DNA of 64,000 nucleotides, from positions 930,001 through 994,000 of the forward strand of contig WTXD01000005.1 of NCBI GenBank assembly GCA_022496205.1, in the 5' to 3' direction. The notes under the pieces were generated by a model that was not told where the DNA came from, did no database searches, and was given only the letters and a program-made list of their open reading frames with translations. Source of the DNA: Gloeopeniophorella convolvens. Taxonomy: Eukaryota > Basidiomycota > Agaricomycetes > Russulales. Positions 1-11,406 of the stretch are shown one piece after another. The position numbers and the translations under genes are program-made. Numbering within the stretch: position 1 is the stretch's first letter; each line of letters begins with the position of its first letter.

Positions 1-767
1 TGAGTTCCCAGCAGGTGGAGGCGTACGGTGTCCGTGACGCTGAAAAGTTGTGTGTGTGTCACAACCCGCATGTACCCTAGCCTCTACCTCCCACTGTTCC
101 GCAGGTTTATCGTGGCGGGATAATATGCGCGCTCTGGCCCACTCGTACAGAAGCTTTCCCGCAACGGTTGACTATGGAGGTGCCTGGGCGACCACAACTC
201 TACTGAACCCCTTCCAACCGTCCGACACAGGCGAGATCGACGGTTATTCGGTCCCCGACATGAGTCGCGCAGTCAGGCCAGTGGAGAGGACAATGCATAG
301 AGCCGAGGGATTCAGGGTTCGTTGGCATATCCGGAATCGCGCGAAACCAGGCGTCCTAAACAGGAAAGATTCGCACACGCTGCTTATTGTGTTGACAACG
401 ACGTTTCAGGAACCAATAAGCAATGTTGACAAAGTGGCTCAGATGATTTGTCGACGCCTGCTCACGGGCGCTTTCTTATTGTCTGCGACCTATGTGAGAT
501 CTCGATTGCAAGATCCTTCAATCACTGTGCAAGGTATGACCATGGCGTGAGGGCCGAGCGCCACCCCTTCTGGATCGCCTTATTGTTCCACTCTTTTGCT
601 GCACGGAGCCGTCGGTCCTGATTGCGGCCGAGAGCTTCAACGGTGCTACTTTGCAAAAAGTACAAATACCACTGCTGGGACGCTCGGTTTTTTCAGACCT
701 TCATCGCTTTCGAAGTCTCTTCCAAAACCACCTCCCAAAACCCACCACCTCTTCACGCATCGACTCA
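1..767. other. Left flank, no recognisable gene
   Basis: Open frames here show no family motif and no convincing splice pattern. The last 120 bases before 768 are pyrimidine/CA-rich and suit the 5' leader of the pheromone gene. A 166-codon frame at 50-550 has the uneven composition of a chance frame. Confidence 0.5.
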
Positions 768-890
768 ATGGATTCCTTCATCAAGGTCTTCTTTACCATT
801 TCCCCTGCTGAGGCCGAGCCCACGGACTCCACGCCTGTCGAGTCTGAGTCTTCGGGAAGTGGTTCCAAGACGGGCTGCGTCGTTGCGTGA
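768..890 (+). CDS. Fungal lipopeptide mating-pheromone precursor
   Basis: This is a 40-residue intronless frame starting MDSF and ending GCVVA before TGA. Basidiomycete B-locus pheromone precursors are short, often begin MDSF, are rich in Ser/Gly/Thr/Glu/Asp and end in a CaaX box; all of these are visible here (Cys37-Val-Val-Ala). In that family the Cys is farnesylated, the last three residues are removed, the end is carboxymethylated, and the N-terminal part is cut off to leave a peptide of about 10-15 residues. Mature peptide here probably comes from the last dozen residues (SSGSGSKTGC). A longer reading from an upstream ATG in the same frame (651) would add 39 unrelated residues; the MDSF start is preferred because it matches the family. 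No pheromone receptor or homeodomain gene lies in this window, so whether it belongs to a mating-type locus is open. Confidence 0.85.
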   Translation: MDSFIKVFFTISPAEAEPTDSTPVESESSGSGSKTGCVVA

Positions 891-2926
891 GCAGTGTGCG
901 CCTGCAACACCCCGTCATCATGACTGTTAGTCTCTACACCTCCTTATCTATTCTAGTTGATTGACTGGGTCCCCAGATTTCTGCGACACCCACATTTGTT
1001 CGACACCATCACACATTCACACTGGACCACACTTCGCATTTCAATTATCTATCTTCACGCCATCCAACGACATCGTCATGTATTCGGTCAACCGATTCTT
1101 GAGGGATTTATGTAGGAGAGAGATCTTATACCGCTGCACTGGATTACCGGCATTTGCACGCGAGTCACTTATAGCATAACCTTCGTCTTCGTTCGTAGTA
1201 TTAGCTTTTAGTGTAACCCTTTGGAGGAATGGTAGCGCCCTGAAACCTCTGGAATTTGATGAACGTGGCCTTGAACAATTCGGCTCCGGTGCATGAAGGG
1301 TACTGGCCAGGATGTTCCACAGCATGAAGGCGTGCTACAGAGATGGTAAATGACAATGCCGGCGCGCGCAGCGGTTCCGATGAACCTCTTCCGGACCGGA
1401 CTTTCCGTACTAAGTACGATCGTGGTGAGTGACCTCAACACGGCAGCGGCGGAAAGGTCCAACTCCGATCGATGTCGACCAGTTCATTCGGCACGGGAGT
1501 CCATGGGCTCATTCTAGCATTCCAGCGCCACGGTGTCGCATCCTGTGCGATATTTTCTTGGCGGTTCCAGGTGGCTCGTTTCTCGATGATGGGTGCTGCA
1601 ATTTCGAACCTCGACGACCCGGAGGCTTCAGTGAAGTTTGCAGCACGGGTCCCACGACAACACAGGTCGGCTGTGCTTGTTCTCGTGGGATATTCCAGAG
1701 TTGCTTCATCCCTCAACCAAGTGAGGAGACTCTAAAATTCCGGCCTCGGCCTGCTATTCTCCCCGTCACGACAGCATCCTCAGCGAATACCGTTTTGCTT
1801 CAGCGGTCGTCCATGAATAGGCACAGCTCTTGCCCTCGCGATGCTGCGTTGCCGAGTTGTCCTATTCACTCTATCTCATTGTCTCTCTAGGAATGCCGGC
1901 GGCGGGAGCCTATATAGTCCAATCTCTTGCGCTCTTCGACCTTGGCGTGCGGTCTGGAATATCCAAGGGATTTGAGGCACGTCGGGAACCGGAAAGCTGC
2001 AAATGAATGCAAGGAGAAGCAGTCTCGAATAGCCACGTCACTAGCAATCTCTTTGGCATTAAACACGGTTTTGTGCCTGTCTGGTGGACATGCCTCTGAA
2101 GTCGCTGGAGTTGCTAGAGTTGCTGTCTTCTATCAGTCGTCAATCGAAACTGCGGACCTCTACCATGGAGCCGGATCGATCGCGGGCCTTCCAATGTTCT
2201 TACACTGCGAGGACAGCCCGCCATGGAGCAAGCCCTCCGCATACTTGACGTCATGCCGACTTGGTTGGCACTCTGGTCTTCAATTGTCGTACCCAGCGAC
2301 AGTCAGCAACCCAATGAAGTCGTCGGTAGTCTGGAGGGGTGCGGCGAAAATGGTGAATGGGTGTCGCCTATTGGCTGAGGTGCGTACGAATTGGCTATAC
2401 TTAGCGGCGCCAGAGGATGACCGAAGTTCTCCGCCGCCGACTCAATGGCAAATTGCCTAATTATCCCCGCGATGAGGGACCTGCAGGGGTTGACGCAGGT
2501 CCGACCTTTCTCCATCCCCATTGATCGGCATCACTTTCCCCAAGGCGCCCCATGCTGCCCCGCACTTCCGGGAAGAGGCGGAAGCTTTGGGCCGGAGTAA
2601 TTGGATTCTGCTCGTAACACGTGAAGGGCTTCTGCTATGTCCGTTATCACTTCGGATGTTTAACGGTGAGTTGTCCTCCTAGCTGTACCGACTCGTACGC
2701 TGAAGTAGAGCCTAGTTTCCCTTACACGGCTAATTCTCGCAGCAGAGAGAGCACTTTGCGTTATGCGATAATGTTCCTGTGAGGTCTTGTGCGACTCGCA
2801 TGTGCGCTTCCTGCCTCAATTCCGGTGCCGTTGAGCTAGGTAAAGGCCTTCCCGCGCTCGGACTATCACCCTGTTCTTGTCTTGAGCTACGGGTCTTTCT
2901 CTTATGGAGTCATCGGGCCGTGCGTG
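891..2926. other. Gene-poor stretch after the pheromone gene
   Basis: About 2 kb without a supportable gene. Frames at 1429-1890 (+, 153 codons) and 1927-2460 (+, 177 codons) have no recognisable domain and were not accepted. I saw no second short frame ending in a CaaX box and no seven-helix receptor. Confidence 0.5.
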
Positions 2927-2934
2927 TATATAAG
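2927..2934 (+). promoter_or_regulatory. TATA box of the AA9 gene
   Basis: TATATAAG lies 66 bases before the ATG at 3000, a normal distance for a fungal TATA promoter with a short leader. Confidence 0.6.
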
Positions 2935-2999
2935 TGCGAGGAGGGCATGTTGTACCGACGAACTTGAGCGTTCGCCTACTTCATCCCTTCTTCGGAAAC

Positions 3000-4443
3000 A
3001 TGCTCTTCCAGGCTACATTCCTCGCGTCGCTTGCAACATATGCTGCGGCGCACGCTACCTTCCAGGAGCTCTGGGTCAATGGTGTTGACCAGGGCAGCTT
3101 CTGCGTCCGCTTGCCACAAAGTAACAACCCTGTCACCTCGGTGACCACAGATGTGAGTTATGAGTAGGCCTTATTCGATCGGTCATGCCAATATAGCAAT
3201 CGTAGGATATTGCCTGCAACGCCAACGCCCAGTCTTCGAGTGGCCTCTGCTCCGTGAACCGTAAGTGAGATATGATCCCGAGCGAATTTATCCTCAAGCG
3301 CTTGGACAGCTGGCGACAGTGTGACTGTCGAGATGCACCAGCAGCCAGGTGACCGTAGTTGTGCCAATGAGGCGATTGGTGGGATCACTATGGCCCGATA
3401 AACGTAGCACCTTCACAGAATTTATGATCTTTTGCTTACTGGAATCCCAGATCTACTTGGCCAAGGTTCCGGATGCTACCACAGCTGTGGGCTCCAGTTC
3501 TTCTTGGTTCAAAATCACGGAGATGGGTCTCCCGTCTTCAGACCCAGACTACTGGGCCACCGAAGTTTTGAATGTAAGCGAACACGGACCCGTATGAGAC
3601 GGCTCTCATACATCGCACAGGATAACTGCGGTCACTTCACCTTTACGATCCCACTGGTATTGCCCCGGAAACTACCTTCTGAGAGCTGAGGTCATCGCCC
3701 TCCATGTTGCAAGCTCGGTCGGCGGAGCACAGTGTGTACTAATATCAACTCTACCACTCGTCCTAACATATATCCCAGGTTCTACATGTCGTGCTTCCAG
3801 ATAAACGTCGGTGGAAGTGGCACTGCCAACCCACCCACAGTGAATTTCCCTGGTGCTTATGCTGGTTGGTGTTTCATATATCTGAGTACAATGGATAACG
3901 CACTAATCCGGATTCCAAAAGCCACCGACCCTGGCATTCTCATCAACATATACCAGTCTCTGTCTGCCTACAACAGTGAGTTGCTTTCTCTAACCACCTA
4001 TACTGGTTGTTGACGGGAACTTATCATCAGTTCCCGGCCCAACTCCGTACGCCTCGGCCTCCCCCACGGTTGCAACGACCCCTATCCTACGACGGCGACC
4101 TGGAACACCGCCTCGCAGCCCAAGACTGTCCCGACCACTGCTCCCCCGGGCGGAGCATCTGGCGGTGCTGGCCCTACTGGTTCCTCATCCAGCCATCCAC
4201 TGGCTCTTCGAGTAGCACTAGCTCTGGCTCTAGCAGCACCAGCCACACGACAACGTCGTCTGCTCCCGCTGCGACGCAGACTCTCTATGGCCAATGCGGT
4301 GGCCAAGGCTGGTCTGGCGCCACTGCATGCCCCTCCGGCGCGTCTTGCAAGTCGTCCAGCGCTTACTACTCCCAGGTCTGTTTTACCTCCCCTCCACTTC
4401 TAATGGTTCCTGACAAGATAAAACACAGTGCTTACCCTCTTAA
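3000..4443 (+). pseudogene. AA9 lytic polysaccharide monooxygenase with CBM1, frameshifted
   Basis: AA9 enzymes are secreted copper monooxygenases that oxidatively cleave cellulose. The first exon gives a signal peptide ending AYAAA-like (TYAAA) followed by HATFQELWVNG, so the mature N-terminal His of the copper brace is present. Later exons give VEMHQQPGDRSCANEAIGG, YLAKVPDATTAVGSSSSWFK, DNCGHFTFTIP, YLLRAEVIALHVASS, FYMSCFQINV, a Ser/Thr/Pro linker, and a complete CBM1 (LYGQCGGQGWSGATACPSG to YYSQCLPS, stop 4441-4443). Introns are short with normal borders. The frame is broken at about five places: near 3384 (inside the conserved H-Y-G-P motif that holds the second copper His), 3654, 3667, 4082 and 4190, each looking like one missing base. 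Either the gene is decaying or the assembly has local indel errors. Family assignment is firm; functional status is not. Confidence 0.85.
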
Positions 4444-5078
4444 GTGGCCCCGAGCATTCAAAAGGTAGTTGCATACAGGTCTGGATGAGCGTGATTTAAC
4501 ATTGTAATCTTACGTTGTCATGAAATGGTGGTTGTGCAAGCTTAAGAGTGGTCCTCTACTAAGTCGGAGTTCGAAGGAGACCGTTATTGAGAGCCACGAC
4601 GCATGGTGTTAGGCATTGAACACAGGTTACCTGCGCCATTCATATAACGTGGAATCCCAGTACAGTAGGATACCTACTAAAAGGCTATTCCTTATAAGTT
4701 AAGATCGCTTGTCCGATCGCAACTAGAAACGGGATGACCAGTCTCACTGACGAACCATTGCCGATTGCCTCCAGCAGGTCTGGTGGCACCGATGTTGGGA
4801 AAGCCACCTTCGTACTCCGGTGATCCTCGCTAGCCTTGTGTATACGGCGGTGGTGCAATAAGACGAATCTAGTAGGACCGTCAGCACGCCGCGCGCATAA
4901 GTAGAGTCGACTTCATTGAGTCCGAGTCGGAGTGGACGTTTGAGGGCGCTTCGGCAAAAGCCGGAGTCAGTTCGGGCGGCGCCTCAACTGCTGCTCCTGA
5001 CCACCACAGCAGTGAGCTCGCCGCCAACGACGACGGCGCGAATTCAAGCCTGACGCCTTAGCTATCAACATCGCTCAC
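4444..5078. other. Intergenic, nothing recognised
   Basis: About 635 bases separating the AA9 gene from the TAF8-like gene. No open frame of interest or repeat was seen. Confidence 0.5.
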
Positions 5079-6894
5079 ATGGACGCCGGTGCACACAAAT
5101 TACTCGAAACTGTGGTCCTCAAGACGCTCCACGCCCACAGCTTCACTCGCTCCTCGTCGCAAGCCTCTCTCGTGCTCACAGACCTTCTCTCCCGCTACTT
5201 CGTGTTGTTGGCCACAACATGTTCGAAATACGCTCAACACGCTGGCAGACTAGATCTTACCGCGAGAGACGCAATGAAGGCTCTCGATGAACTCGGTGTT
5301 AGCATGGACGAGCTTCACGAGTACTGCGGCACAGAGGGCGACGAGCTTGCGCGTTATGCTGGCCATTCTGCCAAGCGGCAGGAAGACTTGAATGAGTTCA
5401 AGGGTCAGTCGGAACGTGGTGATCGCGCGTTTTGTATTGATGCGTTTCCCTCTCGCCCTCAGCATCGTTAGCGAGTGGGTTATCCGTCGAGCGCGAATCA
5501 ATACCATTGGCTTGGGCACCACTTCCTGAGTGGTACTTCGGGGAGGAAGAGGAAGAGGAAGAGGAAGAGGAGGAGGAAAGCGCCGACGACCTCGAGAATG
5601 ACGGGGATGTTGAGATGATGGACGCGACCGTCGCTGGTGAAGGCAGTGACGTCCACATCCCTCCAGCATCGCCGGACGCTATACGGCCACTCACGCCACC
5701 AAGACCACCATCCACACCACCACTCCCGCCGTCTCCTGTATCCAACCCGAGCTCTCCTACGCGAAAGCGACTACGATCGGAAGGCTGGAAGCCTCCGCCA
5801 CACATACCCAGTTTCCTCCCACCTTTCCCCGTCGAGCGTTCGTCGCCTGAGCTTGATCCCCTCGTTCTTCCCCCTCCAGATGAGCCGTCGTCATCAGCGC
5901 AACCTCTCCCACCCAAAATTGATGCAAATGCATCACTGGCGCGGGTCTCGTCTACTAATCCTGCCGACTATACCACTATCGTTCCATATTCCCTCTCCAA
6001 TCTTGCATCGACGCCTGAATGGCATCTACCTTCCACATCGATGGAGTCTCGAGCATCGATAAGTCAACCAGCACCGCAGTTATCTATCCCCCAGACCCAA
6101 CCCGCTCTCCTCGGTGCATACCATCACATCCTCACACATCCACCTCCTGCCACCCCAGCTCCTGCAAATCCCTCCCGCCATCGAGTAGCAATGGTTCTCC
6201 TCAAACAGGCACAAAAGAACCCTCGCTGGGAGCCAGCCGACAGCTTATATGGGGTTACTGCACCAAACGCTCCCACAGTTGCGCCTATTGGCCCATCTTA
6301 TGCGGTCCCAATCGGCGCCTCAGAAGACAAGAAAGAGGACGATAAAGAGAAGAAGTCCAGCTTACCAGGCGCTACCCCTCGTCCTATTGCGACGCAAGAG
6401 CGGATCGTACCGCTCGCCAGCCACCAGACCTCCCGAATACCGGAATTAGCGAGAGAGGCACTTTCGGTGCGCGCCTTGTGGGCAGAAATCGCTTGTCGGA
6501 TTGTACTGACCTCGTTGTTATGTAGGGTGCAGTCTTGTCGCGAATCACACGTCTATCCCATCCCGCAGTTCTCCAGCGTGGCCCAGAAAAGCTCACGTAC
6601 GGGACAGGCGTTCCTGCGCCGTGGAATTTGGACAAGCCGTCTTCCTTACCAACGCCGTCGACAGCAAAGGGCAAGGAACCGCTCGCGAACGGCTTGCCGA
6701 ACGGCAAGGGCAAGGAAGGAGAGAAGGATACCGTCTTGCCCGACGCGCGGCTCTATGCCACCTGGGAGCACGAACAGAAGAGCTTCCGGGACCCTCTCTT
6801 GATGCCCCGCCGTGCGAGGCAGGGGAGTGTGCACACGAGCCTGATCACCCCAACCGTTCCGGGCCGTGCCAGAGGCGAGAGCAGGGCTGGGTAA
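5079..6894 (+). CDS. taf8: TFIID subunit TAF8-like, bromodomain-associated histone fold
   Basis: Three exons: 5079-5403, 5463-6466 and 6526-6894, with standard GT-AG introns that keep the frame. The N-terminal ~100 residues are a histone-fold of the Bromo_TP type (KLLETVVLKTLHAH, LTDLLSRYFVLLATTCSKYA, AGRLDLTARDAMKALDELGV). An acidic run of about a dozen Glu follows, then a Pro-rich stretch with PPHIPSFLPPFP, which resembles the short C-terminal motif of TAF8 (P-x-FLPPFP). The rest is low-complexity Ser/Pro/Lys. TAF8 pairs with TAF10 through the histone fold in TFIID, in the nucleus. TAF3 has the same fold but carries a PHD finger; none is seen here, which favours TAF8. The stop is TAA at 6892-6894. 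Confidence 0.75.
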
Positions 6895-7295
6895 GAGTGG
6901 TCGAGGAGTCATTCCAGCCATCCAGCCTCTTTGCATCTTTCCTTAGCGCGGACTCCTATTCTTCACGCTGTGGTTAATTTCGGTATGCTTTCTCTCGGAA
7001 GGTTCTTATCATATACGGTTTGGCCGGCGGGGATCATGTTCGCACCACCGGTTGTATGTTGAAGACCGATAAGAATCTAGTCTTCATCATTATATTTTCA
7101 CTGCTACCCACAACGATCTAACCTCTCAACCCATGCAATCACTCATTGCATCACCAAAGGAAGGGACTCTGCAGTACACACGCTGAATCAAGCCATGAAA
7201 AGGTACATGCACAACAGGATGACATCCGTAAGGACGGTAAATGGATAGGTGCGCAAAAGACAGACGGGAGATATCGACAAGATGAGCGACAGGGC
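6895..7295. other. Convergent 3' region between TAF8-like gene and eIF5A
   Basis: About 400 bases between two stop codons on opposite strands. It should hold both 3' ends; no other gene was seen. Confidence 0.5.
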
Positions 7296-8124
7296 TCAAG
7301 AGGAGCCCTTGGGGGCCTCTTTGACCGAGATGGCCTGTCAAAGAGATCAGCATACCGCCTGCGGTGAACCGACCGTAGGTATCTCACCTGCTCTTCACCC
7401 ATGGCGGAGACAATGGTGACGAGAAGATCCTTGCCGTCGTCAAAGTCGGTCTGGATCTGCTTGCCGAGGTCGCCCTCGGGGACCTTGACATCGTCCTTCG
7501 AGGTGCCATCGGCGGACATCAGGTTGAGAAAGTCATCGTCAATGTTGACCTTATGGGTGAGAGTAGCACGCCGTCAAGTACCGCATATAAAAGGAGGCGA
7601 CGCGACCCACGAGCTGGTATTCATTACGGTGGACATTAGGGACATCCATGTTGTGCGTAGAGGGACAGATATCTTCCTATAGGTGGATTGTAATCACAAA
7701 AGGGGGGGAAATCAACGTGATGCTCCAACGTACCAATTTTTTGCCCGTGAAAATCTGTGCTGTTATGAGCCACAAACACCCAACAAACGGTGATGTACTC
7801 ACGTCGATAGCGACAAGATGAACCTTCGCATGACCGTGCTTTCCGGTCTTGGAAGTGGACATTTCCACGATCTTGCAGGGGCGACCTGAAGCCACCACGC
7901 CCGTTCAGAATTGAATCCCGTCAAGCAAACAAGCACATACCCTTGATGACAACATGCCCGTTCTTGCGGAGAGCAGAGCACTGCATGGGGAAGGTGGCGG
8001 AGGCCCCAGCATTGGCCTGTACCCCAGCGCAAGTAAGGGACCGAACCGCGCAGGAATGGCTGGCAAATCGCCGCAGAGGGCTCACCTGCTCGAAAGTCTG
8101 GTTATGAGATTCGTCGTCAGACAT
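7296..8124 (-). CDS. tif51: Translation factor eIF5A (hypusine-containing)
   Basis: Spliced product is about 162 residues, the usual eIF5A length. Reading the minus strand: [13 protein letters not shown], then the SH3-like domain ([40 protein letters not shown]) and the OB-fold ([14 protein letters not shown] to [11 protein letters not shown]), ending [12 protein letters not shown] with TGA at 7296-7298. The lysine in TGK-HGHAK, about residue 54, is the expected hypusine site. Six exons or so are needed; one is only 21 nt (7734-7754, IFTGKKL). eIF5A relieves ribosome stalling on polyproline and other motifs in the cytosol and needs deoxyhypusine synthase and hydroxylase, which are not in this window. 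Start chosen because MSDDE is the family start. Confidence 0.93.
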
Positions 8125-8789
8125 GTTGAGGGCCTTAGGATGACTTTTTAGGACAGGAAGGAGAGGATGGAGGGAAAGCAAAAGACAGAGTGAAAGTGCT
8201 GTGGCTAAAAATCAATCCTGCCTAATCGTTTTCAATCTCCGACTCATATCCGATCTGGGCGTAGCCACTGACATCTGCTCGAGTGGAACGTCAAAACTTC
8301 TCCGGTATCCTATGTACTGAACCACTGAAATGACATACCGACAGGTCTGTGCCTGCAAGCACGCCCAGGATGGAGAATTTGTGAGGGGGTCGTTGCGTTG
8401 GCCCAGCGCGCACGCGCGGTCTTATCGTGATGGTACTTGAACTTAGATCTTCGAACTTTGTATGCTGAGGTAACTTCAAGCTTTGATTGGACAGCTCAAT
8501 AGAGACCGATCTACCTACTACTTCAGATGCTCAGGAATGTTGCGTTTATCCGGATAAGTCCCCCTGGGTGAAGGGTAGCACAGTTTAGCGACTGGGATCT
8601 TGAGTTTACTTCGATCTAATCTTATCTACTTCCCTTATAAACGGGTTTACATAATCGAGGACAGCCTCAGACCTCGGCAGCCGAGTCGGGACCACAAAGC
8701 TGAGATCATACATCATACCTTTGCCCTGAGCCACCGCTGTACACTATACCGGCACGCCTTTGCAGAATCGTCGACGTCGACTACTCTAA
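8125..8789. other. Divergent promoter region, eIF5A and LIM genes
   Basis: About 665 bases between two start codons pointing away from each other. A TATAA at 8636-8640 could serve the LIM gene 150 bases downstream. No open frame with family features. Confidence 0.45.
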
Positions 8790-10252
8790 ATGCATCCGTT
8801 CGGAGGAACCCAAATATGCCCTCGGTGCTCAAAGGCCGTTTATGCTGCAGAGCAGGTGAGTGTCATGCATTCCGGTCGTCATGCAGCTTCTCAGACTAAT
8901 CCGCCTCTCGAAGGCAATGGGCCCCGGCAGAAAGGTACAGTCTCCCTCTCCTTCTGATCTTCGCGACTCGCTTATCCTATCCCATTGCACCAGCTTTATC
9001 ATAAGGTCCGCTGCTTCGAAGTAGCCCCGGCGTGCTGATCTGACCTGTGCACAGCCATGCCTTGCTTGTACGAGTTGTGGAGTCAGGCTAGACTCCCTCC
9101 GGCTTGTTGAGCACGATGAAGAGGTGCGCATCTGCTCTTTTCCCGATATCCATGCCTCAAACTTACATTCCTCTTAGCCATACTGGTACTTGAACCTTTT
9201 CCCTACACGACGCTCCAATGGCTGTTCCTGACTGTTTACAGCAAGAATTGTCACAGCAAGAACTTCGGTACCCGGGACTTACGCCAGGCGAACTTACCTC
9301 ACTATACTGGGACCCCACCCCTCTCGCCGACTCGCACGGGGGCGTCTGTCCCGTCCTCGCCCCAGCGGGGTATCACAAGTCCGCCATTGGCATCCCTCAG
9401 CACTGCCACCTCGCCCCCAACCCTAAGTCGCAAAGGGCCATTGTTCTCCCCTTCCACTGTCGGAAGGCAGAACACGGGGGTCTTTCCCGACCCCGCAAGC
9501 TCCCCTGCGCCCCTCCTTCGCCCTAACCGCGCTCTGAGTCCCACCCGCCCCCACTTCACAGCTGAGCCGGAACGGGTGGATGGCGACAATAGCACCATTG
9601 GAGAAGAGGATGACGACCATGAGTTTACTCCGTCTCACGTCGGGCGGTTCGAGGGTGGTCTTCCGCGGACCGTGCCATTGACGCCGGATCGCGCTGTCTC
9701 GCCCACGAAGCGCCCCCCACCTTCTTTCAGTCCTGCTACTCTCGGTCGTGCGCTTTCCCTGAATGGCAGTTCAGGCTCGGCCACGCGCTCGCTACCTCCT
9801 CTGGCGGCAAGCGCGACCGGCACGCGTTACGGCGTAGGGCTCACCGGTGGGCTGCGGTCCACGCCAACTGGCAGCCCAGCGCGGCAGTGGGGAAGTGGAA
9901 CGCCGCAATGCCCGCGCTGCGGCAAGAGTGTGTACTTTGCGGAGCAGGTGCGTCCTCGTCACAGATCCGCGGTGGCACTGGTCGCCATGCTTACGGTGCT
10001 TTGCTCAATATCAGGTGAAAGCCATCGGAAAAACGTGGCACAAGGCTTGCCTGCGCTGCACTGAGTGTGGCACGACGCTTGACTCTAGTCGTCTCACAGA
10101 GAGAGATGGGGATCCCTACTGCCACCGCTGCTACAATAAGGTTTGGAGCCGTTTTCGCTGAGCTTAGAGATCGAACTGACGCCAACAATCCTTGGCAGCT
10201 CCATGGCCCCGCAGGAAGCGGATACGCGCTTTTGGGCAAGGCAGGCGGTTAA
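8790..10252 (+). CDS. Two-LIM-domain protein (CRP-like)
   Basis: Start MHPFGGTQICPRCSKAVY. LIM1 is rebuilt only by joining very short exons: 8790-8855, 8914-8934 (21 nt), 8994-9005 (12 nt), about 9055-9123, 9178-9185 (8 nt) and 9242 onward. The result is exactly C-x2-C-x18-H-x2-C-x2-C-x2-C-x17-C-x2-C, which confirms these borders. A Pro/Ser-rich linker of about 200 residues follows (repeated SPTRP, SPPTLSRKGP, SPTKRPPPSFSP). LIM2 has CPRCGKSVYFAEQ, WHKACLRCTECG and DPYCHRCY, again with ideal spacing, and the end GSGYALLGKAGG before TAA matches the Gly-rich tail seen after LIM domains of the CRP family. LIM domains bind zinc and act as protein-interaction modules, often on actin or in the nucleus. 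Function in this fungus is not known from the sequence. Confidence 0.88.
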
Positions 10253-10588
10253 AGCCATGTACGCCATACCAGCCCTGTAATCTGCGCTGTGTGTGCTTGA
10301 GTTCGGACTGAGACCACGATGTCCTGTAGCGTTTCTTTTTGATTGTTGTTTACGACCCCTTACGACCGCGACTCTTTCATGTAACGAATCTCCGATCCTA
10401 TCTTATTATCACATAGGTTCCCATCGTCTCACCAACGAGTGGGCCTGAATTTGCAGCTAGGCTATACCAGCATTATGACCGCGTCTCCAAGCCGCAAGAC
10501 TTTCGATATGAGGCAGAGCACGGATATCCTACAAATATGTCCGTTGCGGCGAATGCAGCTTCCATCATACGCTACACATGTAAGAATA

Positions 10589-11406
10589 CTACACTTGAGT
10601 ATCATTCAGTGTTTTCGGGACCTCCAACTCCCGGACAAGTTGAAATTTGTCTACAACGGACGCGACGATGTCGCGCCATTCGACCATCGCGCCCACTCCG
10701 ACGTCGCCGCACGCGAGGCCTTTTGAGACAGGGCCAACGACATGGTAGCCAATCACCTCCCGAATGGACCGGACGTGGTGTGCGGTTAACGGATGCTCGT
10801 ACATGAGCGTGTTCATGGCAGGATATACGTATGTTGGTGTTGTCGGAGCCAATGCTCGCAGCAGCGATGTCTACAGTACATGAGCGTGACGCATTGTGCA
10901 CAGAAAGCATGGCGGTGCGTACTACGAGGTTGTCGCAGATTCCATTAGCGATTTTAGCGAGTGTATTCGCCGAACATGGCGCGATTAGAACGACATCGGC
11001 CCAGCGACGCAGCTCAATGTGCAGTATCGGGTCTCCAATGCGGTAGCTCGGCTATAACAGATGAGTAGAGTACGAAGGTTCACTTGGTTGGCAGGTGCGC
11101 ACGTCCCACTCATCGTCATCTGTCCAGACGTCCACGCCTAATCTACGGATATCCTCAGGCTGGAAGAACGTAAGCGATGGTTTTGTCGCAACGGCTTGCA
11201 CGGAAACACTCTTGTACTGATATCGGACAGGAGCGCATGTTCCCGTGAGCACGACCTTTCAGGGAATGACCAATAGTCCCGCGAACCTTCAGAAGCTCCT
11301 CAACTATGAGGGGTGCTTTGATTGACGCGACGCTGCCAGTCGTGATTAGTAGAACATGAGTAAATCCTTCACGCTTGTTGGCAGCGGCAAGAAAGCGCCT
11401 TGGCAT
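10589..11406 (-). CDS. Phosphopantothenoylcysteine decarboxylase / HAL3-like flavoprotein
   Basis: Minus-strand exons give THVLLITTGSVASIKAPLIV, then SVQAVATKPSLTFF, then ILHIELRRWADVVLIAPCSA, TLAKIANGICDNL, then YVYPAMNTLMYEHPLT and GLACGDVGVGAM. These are the flavin-binding flavodoxin-like fold, the conserved His in HIELRRWAD, the P-x-M-N-x-x-M substrate clamp, and the Cys of A-C-G-D used in catalysis by PPC decarboxylases. The enzyme turns phosphopantothenoylcysteine into phosphopantetheine in CoA synthesis; fungal relatives can also act as phosphatase-regulating HAL3/VHS3 subunits. Long acidic N- or C-terminal extensions typical of yeast HAL3 are absent, which favours the plain decarboxylase. 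Introns of about 50-70 nt interrupt it. The stop at 10589 may belong to the last exon or to a read-through of a further intron. Confidence 0.85.

Noticed and set aside
1927..2460. Plus-strand frame of 177 codons near the pheromone gene, considered as a receptor
   Set aside because: It lacks the seven hydrophobic helices of STE3-type receptors and any family motif.
5530..5580. GAG/GAA triplet run considered as a microsatellite
   Set aside because: It codes for the acidic Glu stretch of the TAF8-like protein in frame and needs no separate explanation.
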